Assembly (NCBI RefSeq): GCF_947498825.1
Contig: NZ_CANMLV010000004.1
Location: 1-64,000 of the forward strand
Source of the DNA: an uncultured Cedecea sp.
GTDB lineage: Bacteria; Pseudomonadota; Gammaproteobacteria; Enterobacterales; Enterobacteriaceae
Reading direction: 5' to 3'
Length of the DNA stretch: 64,000 nucleotides
Part shown: positions 24,473 through 34,455 of the stretch, one piece after another
Position numbering within the stretch: the stretch's first letter is position 1
Layout: every line of letters starts with the position of its first letter
The notes under the pieces: model-generated
Seen by the model: the letters and a program-made list of their open reading frames with translations, nothing else
The model's database searches: none
Told to the model about the DNA's origin: nothing
Translations under genes and position numbers: made by a program

Positions 24473-25846
24473 GTGGAGCATCTGCCTATATTTTGTCAGT
24501 TACGTGGCCGCGCTTGCCTGTTGGTTGGCGGTGGCGCTGTAGCTGAACGCAAAGCACGTTTGTTACTGGATGCAGGTGCGAGCCTTACCGTAAATGCCCG
24601 GCAATTCTCTCCCCAGTTTGTGGTCTGGGCTGAACAAGGGGCACTGATACTGGCAGAAGGCGACTTTTTACCTGCCTTACTGGATAACTGCTGGCTGGCC
24701 ATTGCGGCAACAGATGACGACATCGTTAATCAGCAGGTGAGTGATGCCGCCGATGAGCGCCGTATTTTTTGCAATGTCGTCGATGCGCCAAAACAGGCCA
24801 GTTTTATTATGCCTTCTATCATCGATCGTTCACCGCTAATGGTCGCTATTTCGTCGGGGGGAACCTCTCCTGTTCTCGCCCGTTTACTACGTGAAAAACT
24901 CGAATCTATTTTGCCATTACATCTCGGCAAAATTGCGGCATATGCCGGCACACTACGCGGGCGGGTGAAAAATACGTTCTCGACTATGGCTGAACGTCGT
25001 ATGTTCTGGGAAAAATTCTTCACGAATGACAGACTGGCGCAATATCTTGCAAATGAAGATAAACAGGCTGTTGACCAAGAGATAACATCATTATTTTCCG
25101 CACCGCTCGATAATCGGGGTGAAGTGGTTCTGGTCGGAGCCGGTCCGGGAGATGCTGGTCTGTTAACACTAAAAGGCCTGCAGCAAATTCAGCAAGCCGA
25201 TGTCGTGGTTTACGACAGACTGGTTTCTGACGATATTATGAATCTCGTCCGCCGAGACGCAGATCGCGTCTTCGTGGGAAAACGTGCGGGTTTCCACTGT
25301 GTCCCTCAGTCAGAGATCAACCAGATCCTGCTTAATGAAGCCCGTAAAGGAAAACGTGTTGTCAGGCTGAAAGGCGGCGATCCGTTTATCTTTGGCCGGG
25401 GGGGGGAAGAACTGGAGATACTCTGTAATGAAAATATTCCCTTTTCTGTCGTTCCCGGCATTACGGCTGCTTCTGGCTGCTCGGCTTATTCCGGCATTCC
25501 GTTAACGCACCGTGATTATGCCCAGAGTGTACGTCTGGTTACCGGACATTTAAAAAATGGTGATGAGCTGGACTGGGCAAATCTGGCAGCAGAAAAACAG
25601 ACCCTGGTTTTCTATATGGGATTGGGCCAGGCAGCCTTTATCCAACAACAGTTAATCGCACATGGTATGGAAGCAACGACACCTGTCGCATTGGTAGAAA
25701 ATGGAACAGCGGTGAATCAACGAGTGGTGGACGGCAAACTTGATCAGTTAGGTGAGCTGGCAAAACAAGTTGAGAGCCCGGCACTGATTATTGTCGGTAC
25801 TGTCGTTGGCCTGCGCAGCAAGTTAAACTGGTTTTCTAACCATTAG
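24473..25846 (+). CDS. cysG: Siroheme synthase CysG (trifunctional)
   Basis: Makes siroheme from uroporphyrinogen III. The N-terminal half (residues 1-210) is the precorrin-2 dehydrogenase/ferrochelatase ([23 protein letters not shown]). The C-terminal half is the SAM uroporphyrinogen methyltransferase ([35 protein letters not shown]). 457 aa as in E. coli. Translation starts at GTG (24473-24475) after AGGA; the ATG two bases earlier is out of frame. Siroheme serves sulfite reductase; without nirBD nearby, that is its main expected use here. A 9-G run lies at 25398-25406. Confidence 0.98.
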   Translation: MEHLPIFCQLRGRACLLVGGGAVAERKARLLLDAGASLTVNARQFSPQFVVWAEQGALILAEGDFLPALLDNCWLAIAATDDDIVNQQVSDAADERRIFCNVVDAPKQASFIMPSIIDRSPLMVAISSGGTSPVLARLLREKLESILPLHLGKIAAYAGTLRGRVKNTFSTMAERRMFWEKFFTNDRLAQYLANEDKQAVDQEITSLFSAPLDNRGEVVLVGAGPGDAGLLTLKGLQQIQQADVVVYDRLVSDDIMNLVRRDADRVFVGKRAGFHCVPQSEINQILLNEARKGKRVVRLKGGDPFIFGRGGEELEILCNENIPFSVVPGITAASGCSAYSGIPLTHRDYAQSVRLVTGHLKNGDELDWANLAAEKQTLVFYMGLGQAAFIQQQLIAHGMEATTPVALVENGTAVNQRVVDGKLDQLGELAKQVESPALIIVGTVVGLRSKLNWFSNH

Positions 25847-25856
25847 CAGAAACCTG

Positions 25857-25893
25857 ATAAAAATGCCTGCTGCTACACGGGTAACAGCAGGCA
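25857..25893 (-). terminator. Terminator of the dam-rpe-gph-trpS operon
   Basis: The 9-bp stem TGCCTGCTG/CAGCAGGCA with a 12-nt loop is followed on the minus strand by a run of five T. It lies between convergent cysG and trpS, just after the trpS stop. Confidence 0.75.
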
Positions 25894-25909
25894 CAATGGC
25901 AATGAAAAA

Positions 25910-26917
25910 TTACAAAGGCTTGGCTACAAAGCCAATCGCTTCATACACTTTAGCCAGCGTTTCACCGGCACGCAGACGGGCTTTTTCAGCCCCCTCTTTC
26001 ATCACTTGCTGTAAAAATGCTTCGTCATTACGGTAACGATGGTAGCGCTCCTGTAACTCAGTCAGCATGCCTGATACAGCTTCAGCTACTTCACCTTTCA
26101 GGTGGCCGTACATCTTACCTTCAAATTCAGTTTCTAACTGGGCGATGGGCTTACCCGTAACAGCAGACAGAATATCCAGGAGATTGGAAACACCAGCTTT
26201 ATTAGCAACATCGTAACGCACTACAGGTGGTTCTTCAGAGTCAGTCACCGCTCGTTTAATCTTCTTCACTACCGCTTTCGGATCTTCAAGAAGGCCGATA
26301 ACATTGTTACGGTTATCATCTGATTTCGACATTTTCTTGGTCGGCTCAAGCAATGACATCACGCGTGCGCCAGACTTAGGAATAAAAGGCTCAGGGATCT
26401 TGAAAACTTCGCCATAAAGCGCGTTAAAACGGCTGGCAATATCTCGGCTTAACTCAAGATGCTGTTTCTGGTCTTCACCAACCGGAACCTGAGTCGTTTG
26501 GTACAGTAGGATATCCGCCGCCATCAGTACCGGATAGTCAAAAAGCCCGGCGTTAATATTTTCAGCATAACGGGAGGATTTGTCTTTAAACTGGGTCATA
26601 CGGCTTAATTCACCAAAATAGGTGTAGCAGTTAAGCGCCCATCCTAGTTGTGCATGTTCGGGTACGTGAGACTGTACGAAAATGGTGCTTTTTTTAGGGT
26701 CTATGCCGCATGCCAGATATAAGGCCAGAGTATCCAGCGTCGCTTTACGCAGCGCTATCGGGTCCTGGCGTACAGTAATGGCATGTTGATCAACAATGCA
26801 GTAAATACAGTGGTAATCATCCTGCATGTTCACCCATTGACGCAGCGCACCCATATAGTTACCAATGGTTAATTCACCTGAAGGCTGCGCGCCACTAAAA
26901 ACGATGGGCTTACTCAT
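25910..26917 (-). CDS. trpS: Tryptophanyl-tRNA synthetase
   Basis: Class Ic aminoacyl-tRNA synthetase charging tRNA-Trp. 335 aa from [21 protein letters not shown], with the TIGN (HIGH-type) motif near residue 17 and KKMSKS near residue 195. AGGAA precedes the ATG. The start overlaps the gph stop by 8 nt (26910-26917), which shows coupling. Last gene of the aroK/damX/dam cluster, in the same order as in E. coli. Confidence 0.98.
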   Translation of the reverse strand: MSKPIVFSGAQPSGELTIGNYMGALRQWVNMQDDYHCIYCIVDQHAITVRQDPIALRKATLDTLALYLACGIDPKKSTIFVQSHVPEHAQLGWALNCYTYFGELSRMTQFKDKSSRYAENINAGLFDYPVLMAADILLYQTTQVPVGEDQKQHLELSRDIASRFNALYGEVFKIPEPFIPKSGARVMSLLEPTKKMSKSDDNRNNVIGLLEDPKAVVKKIKRAVTDSEEPPVVRYDVANKAGVSNLLDILSAVTGKPIAQLETEFEGKMYGHLKGEVAEAVSGMLTELQERYHRYRNDEAFLQQVMKEGAEKARLRAGETLAKVYEAIGFVAKPL

Positions 26918-27620
26918 GTTCTGATTCCTGATTAGCTTGTGGTTGCCCCAGTAAGGGCAATAAATCACCGAAGCTATCAAAAACAACGTCGGGGTTGCTC
27001 AATTCGATAGCTTCGCCATAGTTATAACCGTAAGTCAGGCCTACGCTCAAACATCCTGCGGCTTTCGCCGCCTGGATATCATTACGGGAATCACCGACAA
27101 ACAGTAACTCTTCCGCACTTAACTTCATGGCACTCATGGTATTAAACAACGCTTCGGGATGCGGTTTCTTCTGTTTAACATCATCCCCACCAATAATGAC
27201 CTGGAAGTCATGTGCAATGCCAAAACGTTCAAGCAAAGGCATGACAAAAGGTGTGGGCTTATTGGTTACCACACCGAGCATAAGCCCTTGTTCCTTGAGT
27301 GATGACAGTGTCGTCACCACTTCAGGAAATAAAAAACTTCCCTCTTCCACGGTCTCAGTATAGAAACGGTCAAATAGTTTCCGTGCCATTGTTAACTGGC
27401 CAAGAGAAGGCTGCTCGTCTTTAAGTGCCCATGTCAGTGCTCGTTGGATCAGAATATCAGCGCCATTACCTATCCAGGTGATAACACGCTCTTCACCTGC
27501 GGCAGGGAACTCCATGGCATATAATGTCATGTCTACTGCCTGACTGAGCCCCAAAGATGAGTCAATCAAAGTACCATCTAAATCAAAAGCGATACCGCGT
27601 ATATTTTTAAACTTAGCCAT
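26910..27620 (-). CDS. gph: Phosphoglycolate phosphatase
   Basis: HAD-superfamily phosphatase that removes 2-phosphoglycolate, for example from 3'-phosphoglycolate ends after DNA repair. 236 aa from [17 protein letters not shown]; motif I DLDGT holds Asp13/Asp15, motif II is TNKPT, and [14 protein letters not shown] is motif IV. It is about 16 residues shorter than the E. coli protein because a loop after the cap-domain segment [11 protein letters not shown] is missing. GAAGGT precedes the start. It overlaps rpe by 8 nt and trpS by 8 nt. Confidence 0.95.
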   Translation of the reverse strand: MAKFKNIRGIAFDLDGTLIDSSLGLSQAVDMTLYAMEFPAAGEERVITWIGNGADILIQRALTWALKDEQPSLGQLTMARKLFDRFYTETVEEGSFLFPEVVTTLSSLKEQGLMLGVVTNKPTPFVMPLLERFGIAHDFQVIIGGDDVKQKKPHPEALFNTMSAMKLSAEELLFVGDSRNDIQAAKAAGCLSVGLTYGYNYGEAIELSNPDVVFDSFGDLLPLLGQPQANQESEHE

Positions 27621-28290
27621 GGCTGACCTTCGATAATTCAGCACGCATATCATCAACCACGGTTTTGTAGTCTGGTTGGCCAAAAATGGCCGATCCGGCA
27701 ACAAACATGTCCGCTCCGGCTTCAGCAATTGCACGAATATTCTCAGCTTTCACACCACCATCCACTTCCAGACGGATATCATAGCCAGACTCATCAATAC
27801 GTTTACGCGCCTGACGCAGTTTTTCAAGCGTATGAGGAATAAATGATTGACCACCGAACCCTGGATTAACCGACATCAGTAGAATGACATCGAGTTTATC
27901 CATCACGTTATCCAGCCATGAAAGCGAAGTTGCCGGATTGATAACCAAACCAGCCTTACAGCCATGTTCTTTAATCAGCTGTAGTGTACGGTCAACATGC
28001 TCGGAGGCTTCAGGATGAAAAGTAATATAGCTGGCACCCGCAGCGGCAAAATCGGGGATAATTCTGTCCACGGGTTTAACCATCAGGTGAACATCAATAG
28101 GGGCGGTAATACCGTAGTCACGTAGTGCCTTTAATACCATAGGCCCCATAGTCAGATTCGGTACGTAGTGGTTATCCATGACATCATAATGGACAATATC
28201 TCCACCTGCAGCCAGCGCTTTAGCCGTATCCTCACCCAAACGGGCGAAGTCAGCAGAGAGGATTGAGGGGGCAATCAAAAATTGTTTCAT
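27613..28290 (-). CDS. rpe: Ribulose-phosphate 3-epimerase
   Basis: Pentose-phosphate enzyme that interconverts ribulose-5-P and xylulose-5-P. 225 aa, the E. coli length. TIM-barrel motifs are present: [15 protein letters not shown] at the N-terminus, [27 protein letters not shown] and VDGG near residue 177. GGAG precedes the ATG. Part of dam-rpe-gph-trpS. Confidence 0.98.
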   Translation of the reverse strand: MKQFLIAPSILSADFARLGEDTAKALAAGGDIVHYDVMDNHYVPNLTMGPMVLKALRDYGITAPIDVHLMVKPVDRIIPDFAAAGASYITFHPEASEHVDRTLQLIKEHGCKAGLVINPATSLSWLDNVMDKLDVILLMSVNPGFGGQSFIPHTLEKLRQARKRIDESGYDIRLEVDGGVKAENIRAIAEAGADMFVAGSAIFGQPDYKTVVDDMRAELSKVSHG

Positions 28291-28335
28291 CCGCTTCTCC
28301 AGTGCAATTCATCTTTCAGTGGCGGACGAAACGGT

Positions 28336-29160
28336 TCAGGCATCTTTAGAATGATAAAGCGCCAGAAGTTCGTCCACCTTATTACGAGTACTACCGTTTC
28401 TGCTGATACTTCGTCTGACTTGCAGCTTATGAAGTTCGGTAGCGTTGTGATACCACTGTCGTGTCAATTCAGTATCGTGATTAGAAATTAAAACAGGTAT
28501 CTGCTGTTGGCATAATACTTCTGCCATTTCGGCTAAGTGTTGCTGCTGTACAGCGTTAAAGCTGGCGGTGTGATAGGCAGTAAAGTTTGCAGTTGCAGAC
28601 AAAGGGGCATAGGGAGGATCACAATAGACAACAGATCCCGTGGACACATCCGCCATGCTTAGATTATAAGACTGACAAACAAAGTGGGCCTTTTTTGCAT
28701 GCTCAGCAAAGAAATAAAGTTCTTCTTCCGGAAAATAGGGTTTTCTGTAACGCCCAAACGGGACATTAAACTCACCACGTAAATTATAGCGACACAGACC
28801 ATTATAACCATGCCTGTTCAAGTACAAAAACAGTACCGCACGACGGAATTGGTCAGTGCTCTGATTAAATTCAGTTCTTAAGGCGTAGTAAGTCGATTCT
28901 TGATTATTCTGCTGACAAAACATTAAGCGTGTTTCGCGAACATACTCCTCCGCACGGAGTTTAACAATCGTGTAGAGTTCAATTAGATCGCTATTAATAT
29001 CAGCAAGAATATAACGTTGATAATTAGTGTTCAGAAAGACTGAACCTGCCCCCGCGAAGGGTTCAATGAGGCAGTCACCTTCAGGAAGGTGACTTTTAAT
29101 ATCCTCAAGCAGGGGATATTTCCCCCCTGCCCATTTAAGAAAAGCGCGATTCTTTTTCAT
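28336..29160 (-). CDS. dam: DNA adenine methylase Dam
   Basis: Methylates adenine in GATC, which is used in mismatch repair strand choice, replication timing and gene control. 274 aa (E. coli 278). The SAM-binding motif EPFAGAGS is near residue 33 and the catalytic DPPY is at 181-184, the same position as in E. coli. LKWAGGKYPLL at the N-terminus is characteristic of Dam over phage enzymes. The neighbours (damX upstream, rpe downstream) confirm it is the housekeeping copy. Confidence 0.98.
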   Translation of the reverse strand: MKKNRAFLKWAGGKYPLLEDIKSHLPEGDCLIEPFAGAGSVFLNTNYQRYILADINSDLIELYTIVKLRAEEYVRETRLMFCQQNNQESTYYALRTEFNQSTDQFRRAVLFLYLNRHGYNGLCRYNLRGEFNVPFGRYRKPYFPEEELYFFAEHAKKAHFVCQSYNLSMADVSTGSVVYCDPPYAPLSATANFTAYHTASFNAVQQQHLAEMAEVLCQQQIPVLISNHDTELTRQWYHNATELHKLQVRRSISRNGSTRNKVDELLALYHSKDA

Positions 29161-29220
29161 GCTGCCTTAGTATTACCTTATCCAGCTGTGGAAAGGTTCC
29201 GACAGCGACTGCGCTTATTA

Positions 29221-30378
29221 CTACTTAATTTCTGACTGAACCTGCCGAATTGGCTTAGTCCAAGGTTTATTACTCTGAACAGCGGCAGGTAAACTTGATA
29301 CCGCACGTTCTGCCTCAGCCTTGCTGGCATAGATACCACTGACCATAACATACCACGGCTGACCATTACGCGAGGTTTGATATACGACATAGTTTTGCAA
29401 ATTCTCTTTCTTCGCCCAGGCATTCAGGTTTGCTGAGTTTGAAGAGGCACTGAGCTGGAGTGTATAGCTGCTGCCAGGTGCATTTTTTATCGCCTGAGTA
29501 TTGGTTGCTGATACAGCAGGTTTGGTTTGAACCGGTGCGACCGGAGCTTTGGCTACTGGAGGCGTTTTAGTCGGAGTCGCTACAACAGGAGCTGACTCAG
29601 TACGTCTAACGGGCGCTGGTTTACTTTCTGTGTGTGTCGCAGCCTGACGCGCAGGAGTCTTTTGCGCTGGCTCAATCACCGCTGTTTTACGCTCAGGGCG
29701 AGATTCTGTCACCTTACTTCCCGAAACAGAAGCAACCGTTGCAGGTTCCATTGGTAGAGTTGAACCCGTAACGACATTTTCAATCTGATTCTGTTGTTGC
29801 ATCAGAGAGTTACCCAAATCACCTTGCAGCTCAATACGCTGCTGACCTTCAGGCTGAGGGATATTCTGAGCCTGAGTGGGTGTCGATGAAATTGGCGGGA
29901 CAGAAATATCCTGGGACGAAGAAATAGCAGAAGGTGATTCAGATACCGGACTGTTGTTTCCGTCTGCCCCAGATAAATCGATACTTTTTTCAGCACCAGG
30001 GGACTGGCTGGCAGTGTCGGAGCTTGTTGATGGTGCTTTCAACGCGGAACCAATACCAAAAATAAGTAACAGTAAAACCAAAACACCGGTTCCGATCATC
30101 AGATACTGACGCGTGGCGGGCGCTTTCTGCCTTGCTGCTTTTTTACGTCCACGTGAGGGGCGGGCATCTGCTGCCATTTCCTCATCTGTCTCAAATGCGT
30201 CTTCATCATCCTCACGAACACGCTTCGACTTTGATACCCGACGATCGTCCATATCAATATTGATATCATCAACATTAAACTGTGGCTCATTATCAAAGGC
30301 ATCTTGTTTACGAGAACGCCCAGGCTGACGATCGTCAGGATCAGGGATCAGATCGTCTTCTGGTTTAAACTTATCCAT
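29221..30378 (-). CDS. damX: Cell-division SPOR-domain protein DamX
   Basis: Inner-membrane divisome accessory protein that binds septal, denuded peptidoglycan. 385 aa, about 40 shorter than E. coli DamX because of a shorter linker. An acidic cytoplasmic N-terminus is followed by one membrane helix at residues 92-113. A long Pro/Ala/Thr/Ser-rich periplasmic linker (about 115-300) precedes a C-terminal SPOR domain (about 302-380: YTLQLSASSN, NAWAKKENLQNYVVY, WYVMVSGIYASKAEAERAV). It lies between aroB and dam. Confidence 0.95.
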   Translation of the reverse strand: MDKFKPEDDLIPDPDDRQPGRSRKQDAFDNEPQFNVDDINIDMDDRRVSKSKRVREDDEDAFETDEEMAADARPSRGRKKAARQKAPATRQYLMIGTGVLVLLLLIFGIGSALKAPSTSSDTASQSPGAEKSIDLSGADGNNSPVSESPSAISSSQDISVPPISSTPTQAQNIPQPEGQQRIELQGDLGNSLMQQQNQIENVVTGSTLPMEPATVASVSGSKVTESRPERKTAVIEPAQKTPARQAATHTESKPAPVRRTESAPVVATPTKTPPVAKAPVAPVQTKPAVSATNTQAIKNAPGSSYTLQLSASSNSANLNAWAKKENLQNYVVYQTSRNGQPWYVMVSGIYASKAEAERAVSSLPAAVQSNKPWTKPIRQVQSEIK

Positions 30379-30452
30379 TTACCACCCCACTAACAGGCTT
30401 ATGCCAGAGTTAGCACATCGCCCAAAATTTAATATCGCACAGGCTATAGCCA

Positions 30453-31541
30453 TTAACCGTGCTGGCAATCAGTAATTGCAGACAGAACAACGTCATGTGG
30501 TACACCACCACGAACTTCACTGGCACCAATTGCTAATGGCAGAATCAGACGTAATTCACCCGCCAGAACTTTTTTGTCACGCATCATATGGGGCATATAC
30601 GCGTCAACTGACATCTCTTTTGGCCCGTTGACTGGCAGACCAGCACGCTGCAACAAGACAATAATACGCTGAACATCGGCTTCGCTGAACTTACCCAAAC
30701 GCTGCGCGGTACGTGCTGCCATAACCATACCCGCAGATACGGCTTCACCATGCAGCCAATTGCCATAACCCATTTCAGTTTCTATAGCATGACCAAAAGT
30801 ATGGCCTAAATTCAGTAAAGCGCGAACACCACCTTCACGCTCATCAGCCGCAACGACCTCGGCTTTAAGCTCACAACAACGGCGAATACAGTAAGCGAGG
30901 GCCTCGCTATCCAGCTTTAACAGAGCATCGAGATTCTCTTCCAGCCACTGGAAGAATTCGCCGTCCAGAATAATGCCATACTTGATGACTTCAGCCAGGC
31001 CAGAAGCAAACTCACGTTCAGGTAGCGTGGAAAGACAGTCGATATCCACAATAACTGATGCTGGCTGATAAAAAGCGCCAATCATATTTTTCCCAAGCGG
31101 GTGATTGACAGCGGTTTTTCCACCTACCGAAGAGTCTACTTGTGAAAGTAAGGTAGTAGGAACCTGAATAAACCGCACGCCACGCTGATAACATGCCGCG
31201 GCGAAGCCGGTTAAATCTCCAATGACACCACCACCAAGCGCAATCAGTGTCGTGTCACGGCCATGCGGTTTTTTCAGTAAAGCGGTAAAGACGGTATCCA
31301 TGACAGCAAGGCTCTTAAACTGTTCGCCATCAGGGAGGATAACAGTGTCAACTTTTACGCCTGCCTGTTCCAGAAGGCCGCGTACTTTTTCAAGATATAC
31401 AGGAGCCAGAGTTTCATTGGTTACAAGCATACTCTGGTCGCCTGCTTTCAACGGCCAAAAGGACGCTGGATCATTAAATAATCCAGCAGCAATCGTAATA
31501 GGGTAACTACGTTCCCCAAGAGTGACTGTCAACCTCTCCAT
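30453..31541 (-). CDS. aroB: 3-dehydroquinate synthase
   Basis: Second step of the shikimate pathway (DAHP to 3-dehydroquinate), an NAD- and metal-dependent enzyme. 362 aa as in E. coli. [24 protein letters not shown], the [18 protein letters not shown] segment and the metal ligands in GLAEVIKYG and [12 protein letters not shown] are all visible. Between aroK (57 nt upstream) and damX. Confidence 0.98.
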   Translation of the reverse strand: MERLTVTLGERSYPITIAAGLFNDPASFWPLKAGDQSMLVTNETLAPVYLEKVRGLLEQAGVKVDTVILPDGEQFKSLAVMDTVFTALLKKPHGRDTTLIALGGGVIGDLTGFAAACYQRGVRFIQVPTTLLSQVDSSVGGKTAVNHPLGKNMIGAFYQPASVIVDIDCLSTLPEREFASGLAEVIKYGIILDGEFFQWLEENLDALLKLDSEALAYCIRRCCELKAEVVAADEREGGVRALLNLGHTFGHAIETEMGYGNWLHGEAVSAGMVMAARTAQRLGKFSEADVQRIIVLLQRAGLPVNGPKEMSVDAYMPHMMRDKKVLAGELRLILPLAIGASEVRGGVPHDVVLSAITDCQHG

Positions 31542-31598
31542 CGTGCGGAGCCTACCTTAATAACATTGCCCGCAGGCATAGTGTTTCTCAAGCCAGAA

Positions 31599-32120
31599 CT
31601 AGTTACTTTCCAGCATATTAATAATCTGGTTAGCAACAACTTTGGCGCTTTGATCGTCGGTGCGAATCGTCACATCGGCAATCTCTTCGTACAGTGGATT
31701 GCGCTCCTCCGCTAATGCTTCAAGCACTTCGCGAGGCGGTGTAGCAACTTGAAGCAGCGGACGTTTTTTATCACGCTGAGTACGAGCAAGTTGCTTCTCG
31801 ATAGTGGTTTCAAGATACACCACTACGCCTCTTGCTGAAAGACGGTTACGGGTTTCACGGGACTTAACAGACCCACCCCCAGTCGCCAGCACAATGCCTT
31901 GTTTTTCTGTAAGTTCGTTGATGATTTTTTCTTCGCGATCGCGGAAGCCTTCTTCACCTTCAACGTCGAATACCCAGCCGACATCAGCTCCGGTACGTTT
32001 CTCGATTTCTTGATCGGAATCGAAAAATTCCATATTGAGCTGCTGAGCTAACTGACGCCCAATAGTGCTTTTGCCGGCACCCATAGGCCCAACCAGAAAG
32101 ATATTGCGTTTCTCTGCCAT
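31599..32120 (-). CDS. aroK: Shikimate kinase I
   Basis: Phosphorylates shikimate at the 3-position. 173 aa as in E. coli. The Walker [10 protein letters not shown] is at residues 11-19, with the shikimate-binding [11 protein letters not shown] following, ATGGGSV near 80 and the lid region [11 protein letters not shown]. First gene of the aroK-aroB-damX-dam cluster. A candidate promoter lies at 32233-32262. Confidence 0.98.
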   Translation of the reverse strand: MAEKRNIFLVGPMGAGKSTIGRQLAQQLNMEFFDSDQEIEKRTGADVGWVFDVEGEEGFRDREEKIINELTEKQGIVLATGGGSVKSRETRNRLSARGVVVYLETTIEKQLARTQRDKKRPLLQVATPPREVLEALAEERNPLYEEIADVTIRTDDQSAKVVANQIINMLESN

Positions 32121-32431
32121 TTTTTTGGTATTACTAAGACTATTCGTTGATGATAAACCCGCCCGGTATTCACCAGGTGCAGCGGGACATGAACTGAAAC
32201 CTCATAAGCGTGAGTCGAGAATCAGACTAAAAATTATCTCAACACTCAAGGCTGTTTGGCAACTGAATAAATCATTCATTTCCATAAGATGGAAAAACGA
32301 ACGGCTTTTATCAGTTACAGAATATCATTATCCGGTTTCTTGAAACGGTACACCTTGTAAGCTAATTCCTCTCTTACGTCAAACATATGGACATGGATTC
32401 AGGGAAAAATCCGTAAATCTGAGAGAATAAT
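32121..32431 (-). promoter_or_regulatory. aroK upstream region
   Basis: 311 nt without a gene between hofQ and aroK. A candidate sigma-70 promoter reads TTGCCA (32257-32262), 18 nt, GATAAT (32233-32238) on the minus strand, about 110 nt before the aroK start. Several further AT-rich segments are present; the E. coli operon is known to have multiple promoters, so others are likely. Confidence 0.45.
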
Positions 32432-33667
32432 TTACAACTTACGCAATAATTTAGACGTAATAAACACCACTAACTCTTGTCTGTGACTTTTCTTATCATC
32501 CTGGTGAAACAGCCTGCCTATCAGGGGGATATCACCGAGCAAAGGGACATTCCGAGAGCCCGCTCGCTGCTGTTGCTGGAAAATTCCGCCTAAAACCAGG
32601 GTTTCACCATCCAGTACTTCAACCTGAGTCTCTATTTCTTGCTTGTCGATAGCAAGAGCTTCCCCTTCTGCATGCTGGATACTCCTCCCCGGCATGTTCT
32701 GGGTAATACGTAATTTTAAACGAATATTACCATGAGCATTGATAACAGGCGTGACTTCCATACCTAATACCGCTTCTTTAAATGCGACAGAACTTGCACT
32801 ATTCGCCCCACCAGACACTTGATAGGGAATTTCAGTCCCTTGTTTAATGCTCGCAGACTGTTGATGAGCCACCAGCAGTCGTGGGCTGGCGATAATTTGA
32901 AGCCGCTGCTGTTGTTCCAAAGCAGAGAGTTCAAGTTCCAGCATTTGACCACCAATTCGACCGATATTGAAACCTGCTGATGCAACACCCGCAACCAGAT
33001 GACTCGTCGCTGTCGATGGCCGATATAACTCACTGCTACTCGTTTTCGTGGTCCATTTTATGCCCAGCTCGCGTAATGCTTCCTGATTGATAGTAACAAT
33101 GTGCGCTGACAGCTCAATTTGCCCCATAGGAATGTCCATATCAGCCAGCCACTGTGCAATTTGCTGCTGTGCCTGCTTGCTGTCTCGCACCACCAGTCGG
33201 TTAGTCCGCGTATCTACAGTAACATATCCCTTGGGGCCCAGTAATTTGTCACCATTTTGCTTAAGCGCCGTTGCAAGTTCAGTCACATCAGCATAGCGCG
33301 GAGTATAGACTTTGTGCACTAATGGCCGAGCCTCAAGCTGCTGTTTACGGGCCACCTCAAGCTGTTCCTGCTGACGAGCAACACTCTCTTTTCCCTGGAC
33401 CTGGAGTATATTGCCGGTTTTTGATGAGGAGAGATGGGCCAGTTTCAATACCAGGGAAAAAGCCTGCTCCCAAGGCACATCGACTAAATGTAACGACAGC
33501 CGACCTTCAACACCAGGCGCAATGACTAGATTATGCTGTTGCTGTTCGGCTATTGCTTGCAAGATTTGAGTGACAGGGGCGTCATCTGCTATCAGAGTGA
33601 CGCGATGGTTTGCCCGAGTGATAAGCGGCAGGCATAGCAGTAGAACGATAACGACTTTCCTTGTCAT
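32432..33667 (-). CDS. hofQ: Secretin homologue HofQ
   Basis: Outer-membrane secretin of the PilQ/ComE type. 411 aa. Signal peptide 1-19 (MTRKVVIVLLLCLPLITRA), an STN/AMIN-like N-terminal domain (residues 22-75), a secretin N0/N3 repeat (about 120-180), and the secretin core with VTPVINAHGNIRLKLRI and ETLVLGGIF. GGAGG is 5 nt before the ATG. In E. coli the homologue is needed to use extracellular DNA as a nutrient; in Haemophilus ComE is the competence pore. The first 86 nt overlap the end of hofP. Confidence 0.93.
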   Translation of the reverse strand: MTRKVVIVLLLCLPLITRANHRVTLIADDAPVTQILQAIAEQQQHNLVIAPGVEGRLSLHLVDVPWEQAFSLVLKLAHLSSSKTGNILQVQGKESVARQQEQLEVARKQQLEARPLVHKVYTPRYADVTELATALKQNGDKLLGPKGYVTVDTRTNRLVVRDSKQAQQQIAQWLADMDIPMGQIELSAHIVTINQEALRELGIKWTTKTSSSELYRPSTATSHLVAGVASAGFNIGRIGGQMLELELSALEQQQRLQIIASPRLLVAHQQSASIKQGTEIPYQVSGGANSASSVAFKEAVLGMEVTPVINAHGNIRLKLRITQNMPGRSIQHAEGEALAIDKQEIETQVEVLDGETLVLGGIFQQQQRAGSRNVPLLGDIPLIGRLFHQDDKKSHRQELVVFITSKLLRKL

Positions 33668-33998
33668 TTTTTCCTCCAGATAGATACCAGTGATAATGCG
33701 CTCCGTCGCATATTTCAGTCAGTGAAACACTCACTCTGCATCGGCTTATATTCGTTATCGTTACCCCTGCCATCAAAGCAGAACCTGGAGCCACTCTTAA
33801 TGGCCGTTGCTGCGAATCAGTCATTAAGGCCAGACTGCGGGAAGCAGAAACTATCACGCCTTGTAGCCGCCAGCCGTCAAGCTGCTGAAGAGTCGTGTCA
33901 CAGCGTGACAATGGCATCACAAAGGGGTTACGTATACTGACGTGAAGCTCCAGCGATAACAGCATTCCCAGGCAAAAGATCCCGCTACTTATTTTCAT
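33582..33998 (-). CDS. hofP: HofP, PilP-like lipoprotein-position protein
   Basis: 138 aa, occupying the PilP position in the pilMNOPQ-like order. N-terminal hydrophobic segment (ISSGIFCLGMLLSLELHV) followed by RNPFVMPLSRCDTTLQQLDGW, the PilP-type RDPF motif. The sequence diverges fast, as in other Enterobacterales. There is no good Shine-Dalgarno; its start overlaps hofO by 14 nt, so translation is probably coupled. Its 3' end overlaps hofQ by 86 nt. Confidence 0.8.
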   Translation of the reverse strand: MKISSGIFCLGMLLSLELHVSIRNPFVMPLSRCDTTLQQLDGWRLQGVIVSASRSLALMTDSQQRPLRVAPGSALMAGVTITNISRCRVSVSLTEICDGAHYHWYLSGGKNDKESRYRSTAMPAAYHSGKPSRHSDSR

Positions 33999-34455
33999 GG
34001 CTGAATACCAGAGTCAACATCACCACCATGGGATCTTTCGTATCACCAATCGAAAACGACGTCAGGTTAATACCTTGATAATATGAAAGATGCCGGAAGA
34101 TCCAAGGCACTTTTTCCCAACGAAGTAAAAACTCAAGCGTCTCCTGCGGCTCACCTGGCTGCCAGTTAATGAGTCGCCCGCCAGATTTTTTGAGTATTTC
34201 TATAACGGAAAATACTGGCGCAACGGCCACCGGTGTGAATATCGACGTAGCAGGCGGCAATGTATTCACTTCTTGTTTTAAAGTAACGATATGCTGCTCA
34301 AGCCGCATATTTCGTTGTTGGATATAACGATATTGCTGTTGATAATCTGCCTGTAGCAAATAACCCGCAACAATTCCCGTTAGCAATAAACCAGAGAGAA
34401 TTATCAAAAAATATCGGCGGCTGCTGTGAATAAAAAGGTATTTAAGGTGAGACAA
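33985..34455 (-). CDS. hofO: HofO, PilO-like inner-membrane protein
   Basis: 156 aa if translation starts at TTG (34453-34455), which is preceded by GGGAGG at 5 nt and overlaps the end of hofN by only 14 nt. The open frame extends 30 codons further upstream inside hofN, but that part lacks homology. One membrane helix (YFLIILSGLLLTGIVAGYLL, residues 15-34), then a coiled-coil and a PilO-like ferredoxin fold. Sequence similarity to E. coli HofO is low; the call rests on position and layout. Confidence 0.78.
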   Translation of the reverse strand: MSHLKYLFIHSSRRYFLIILSGLLLTGIVAGYLLQADYQQQYRYIQQRNMRLEQHIVTLKQEVNTLPPATSIFTPVAVAPVFSVIEILKKSGGRLINWQPGEPQETLEFLLRWEKVPWIFRHLSYYQGINLTSFSIGDTKDPMVVMLTLVFSHENK

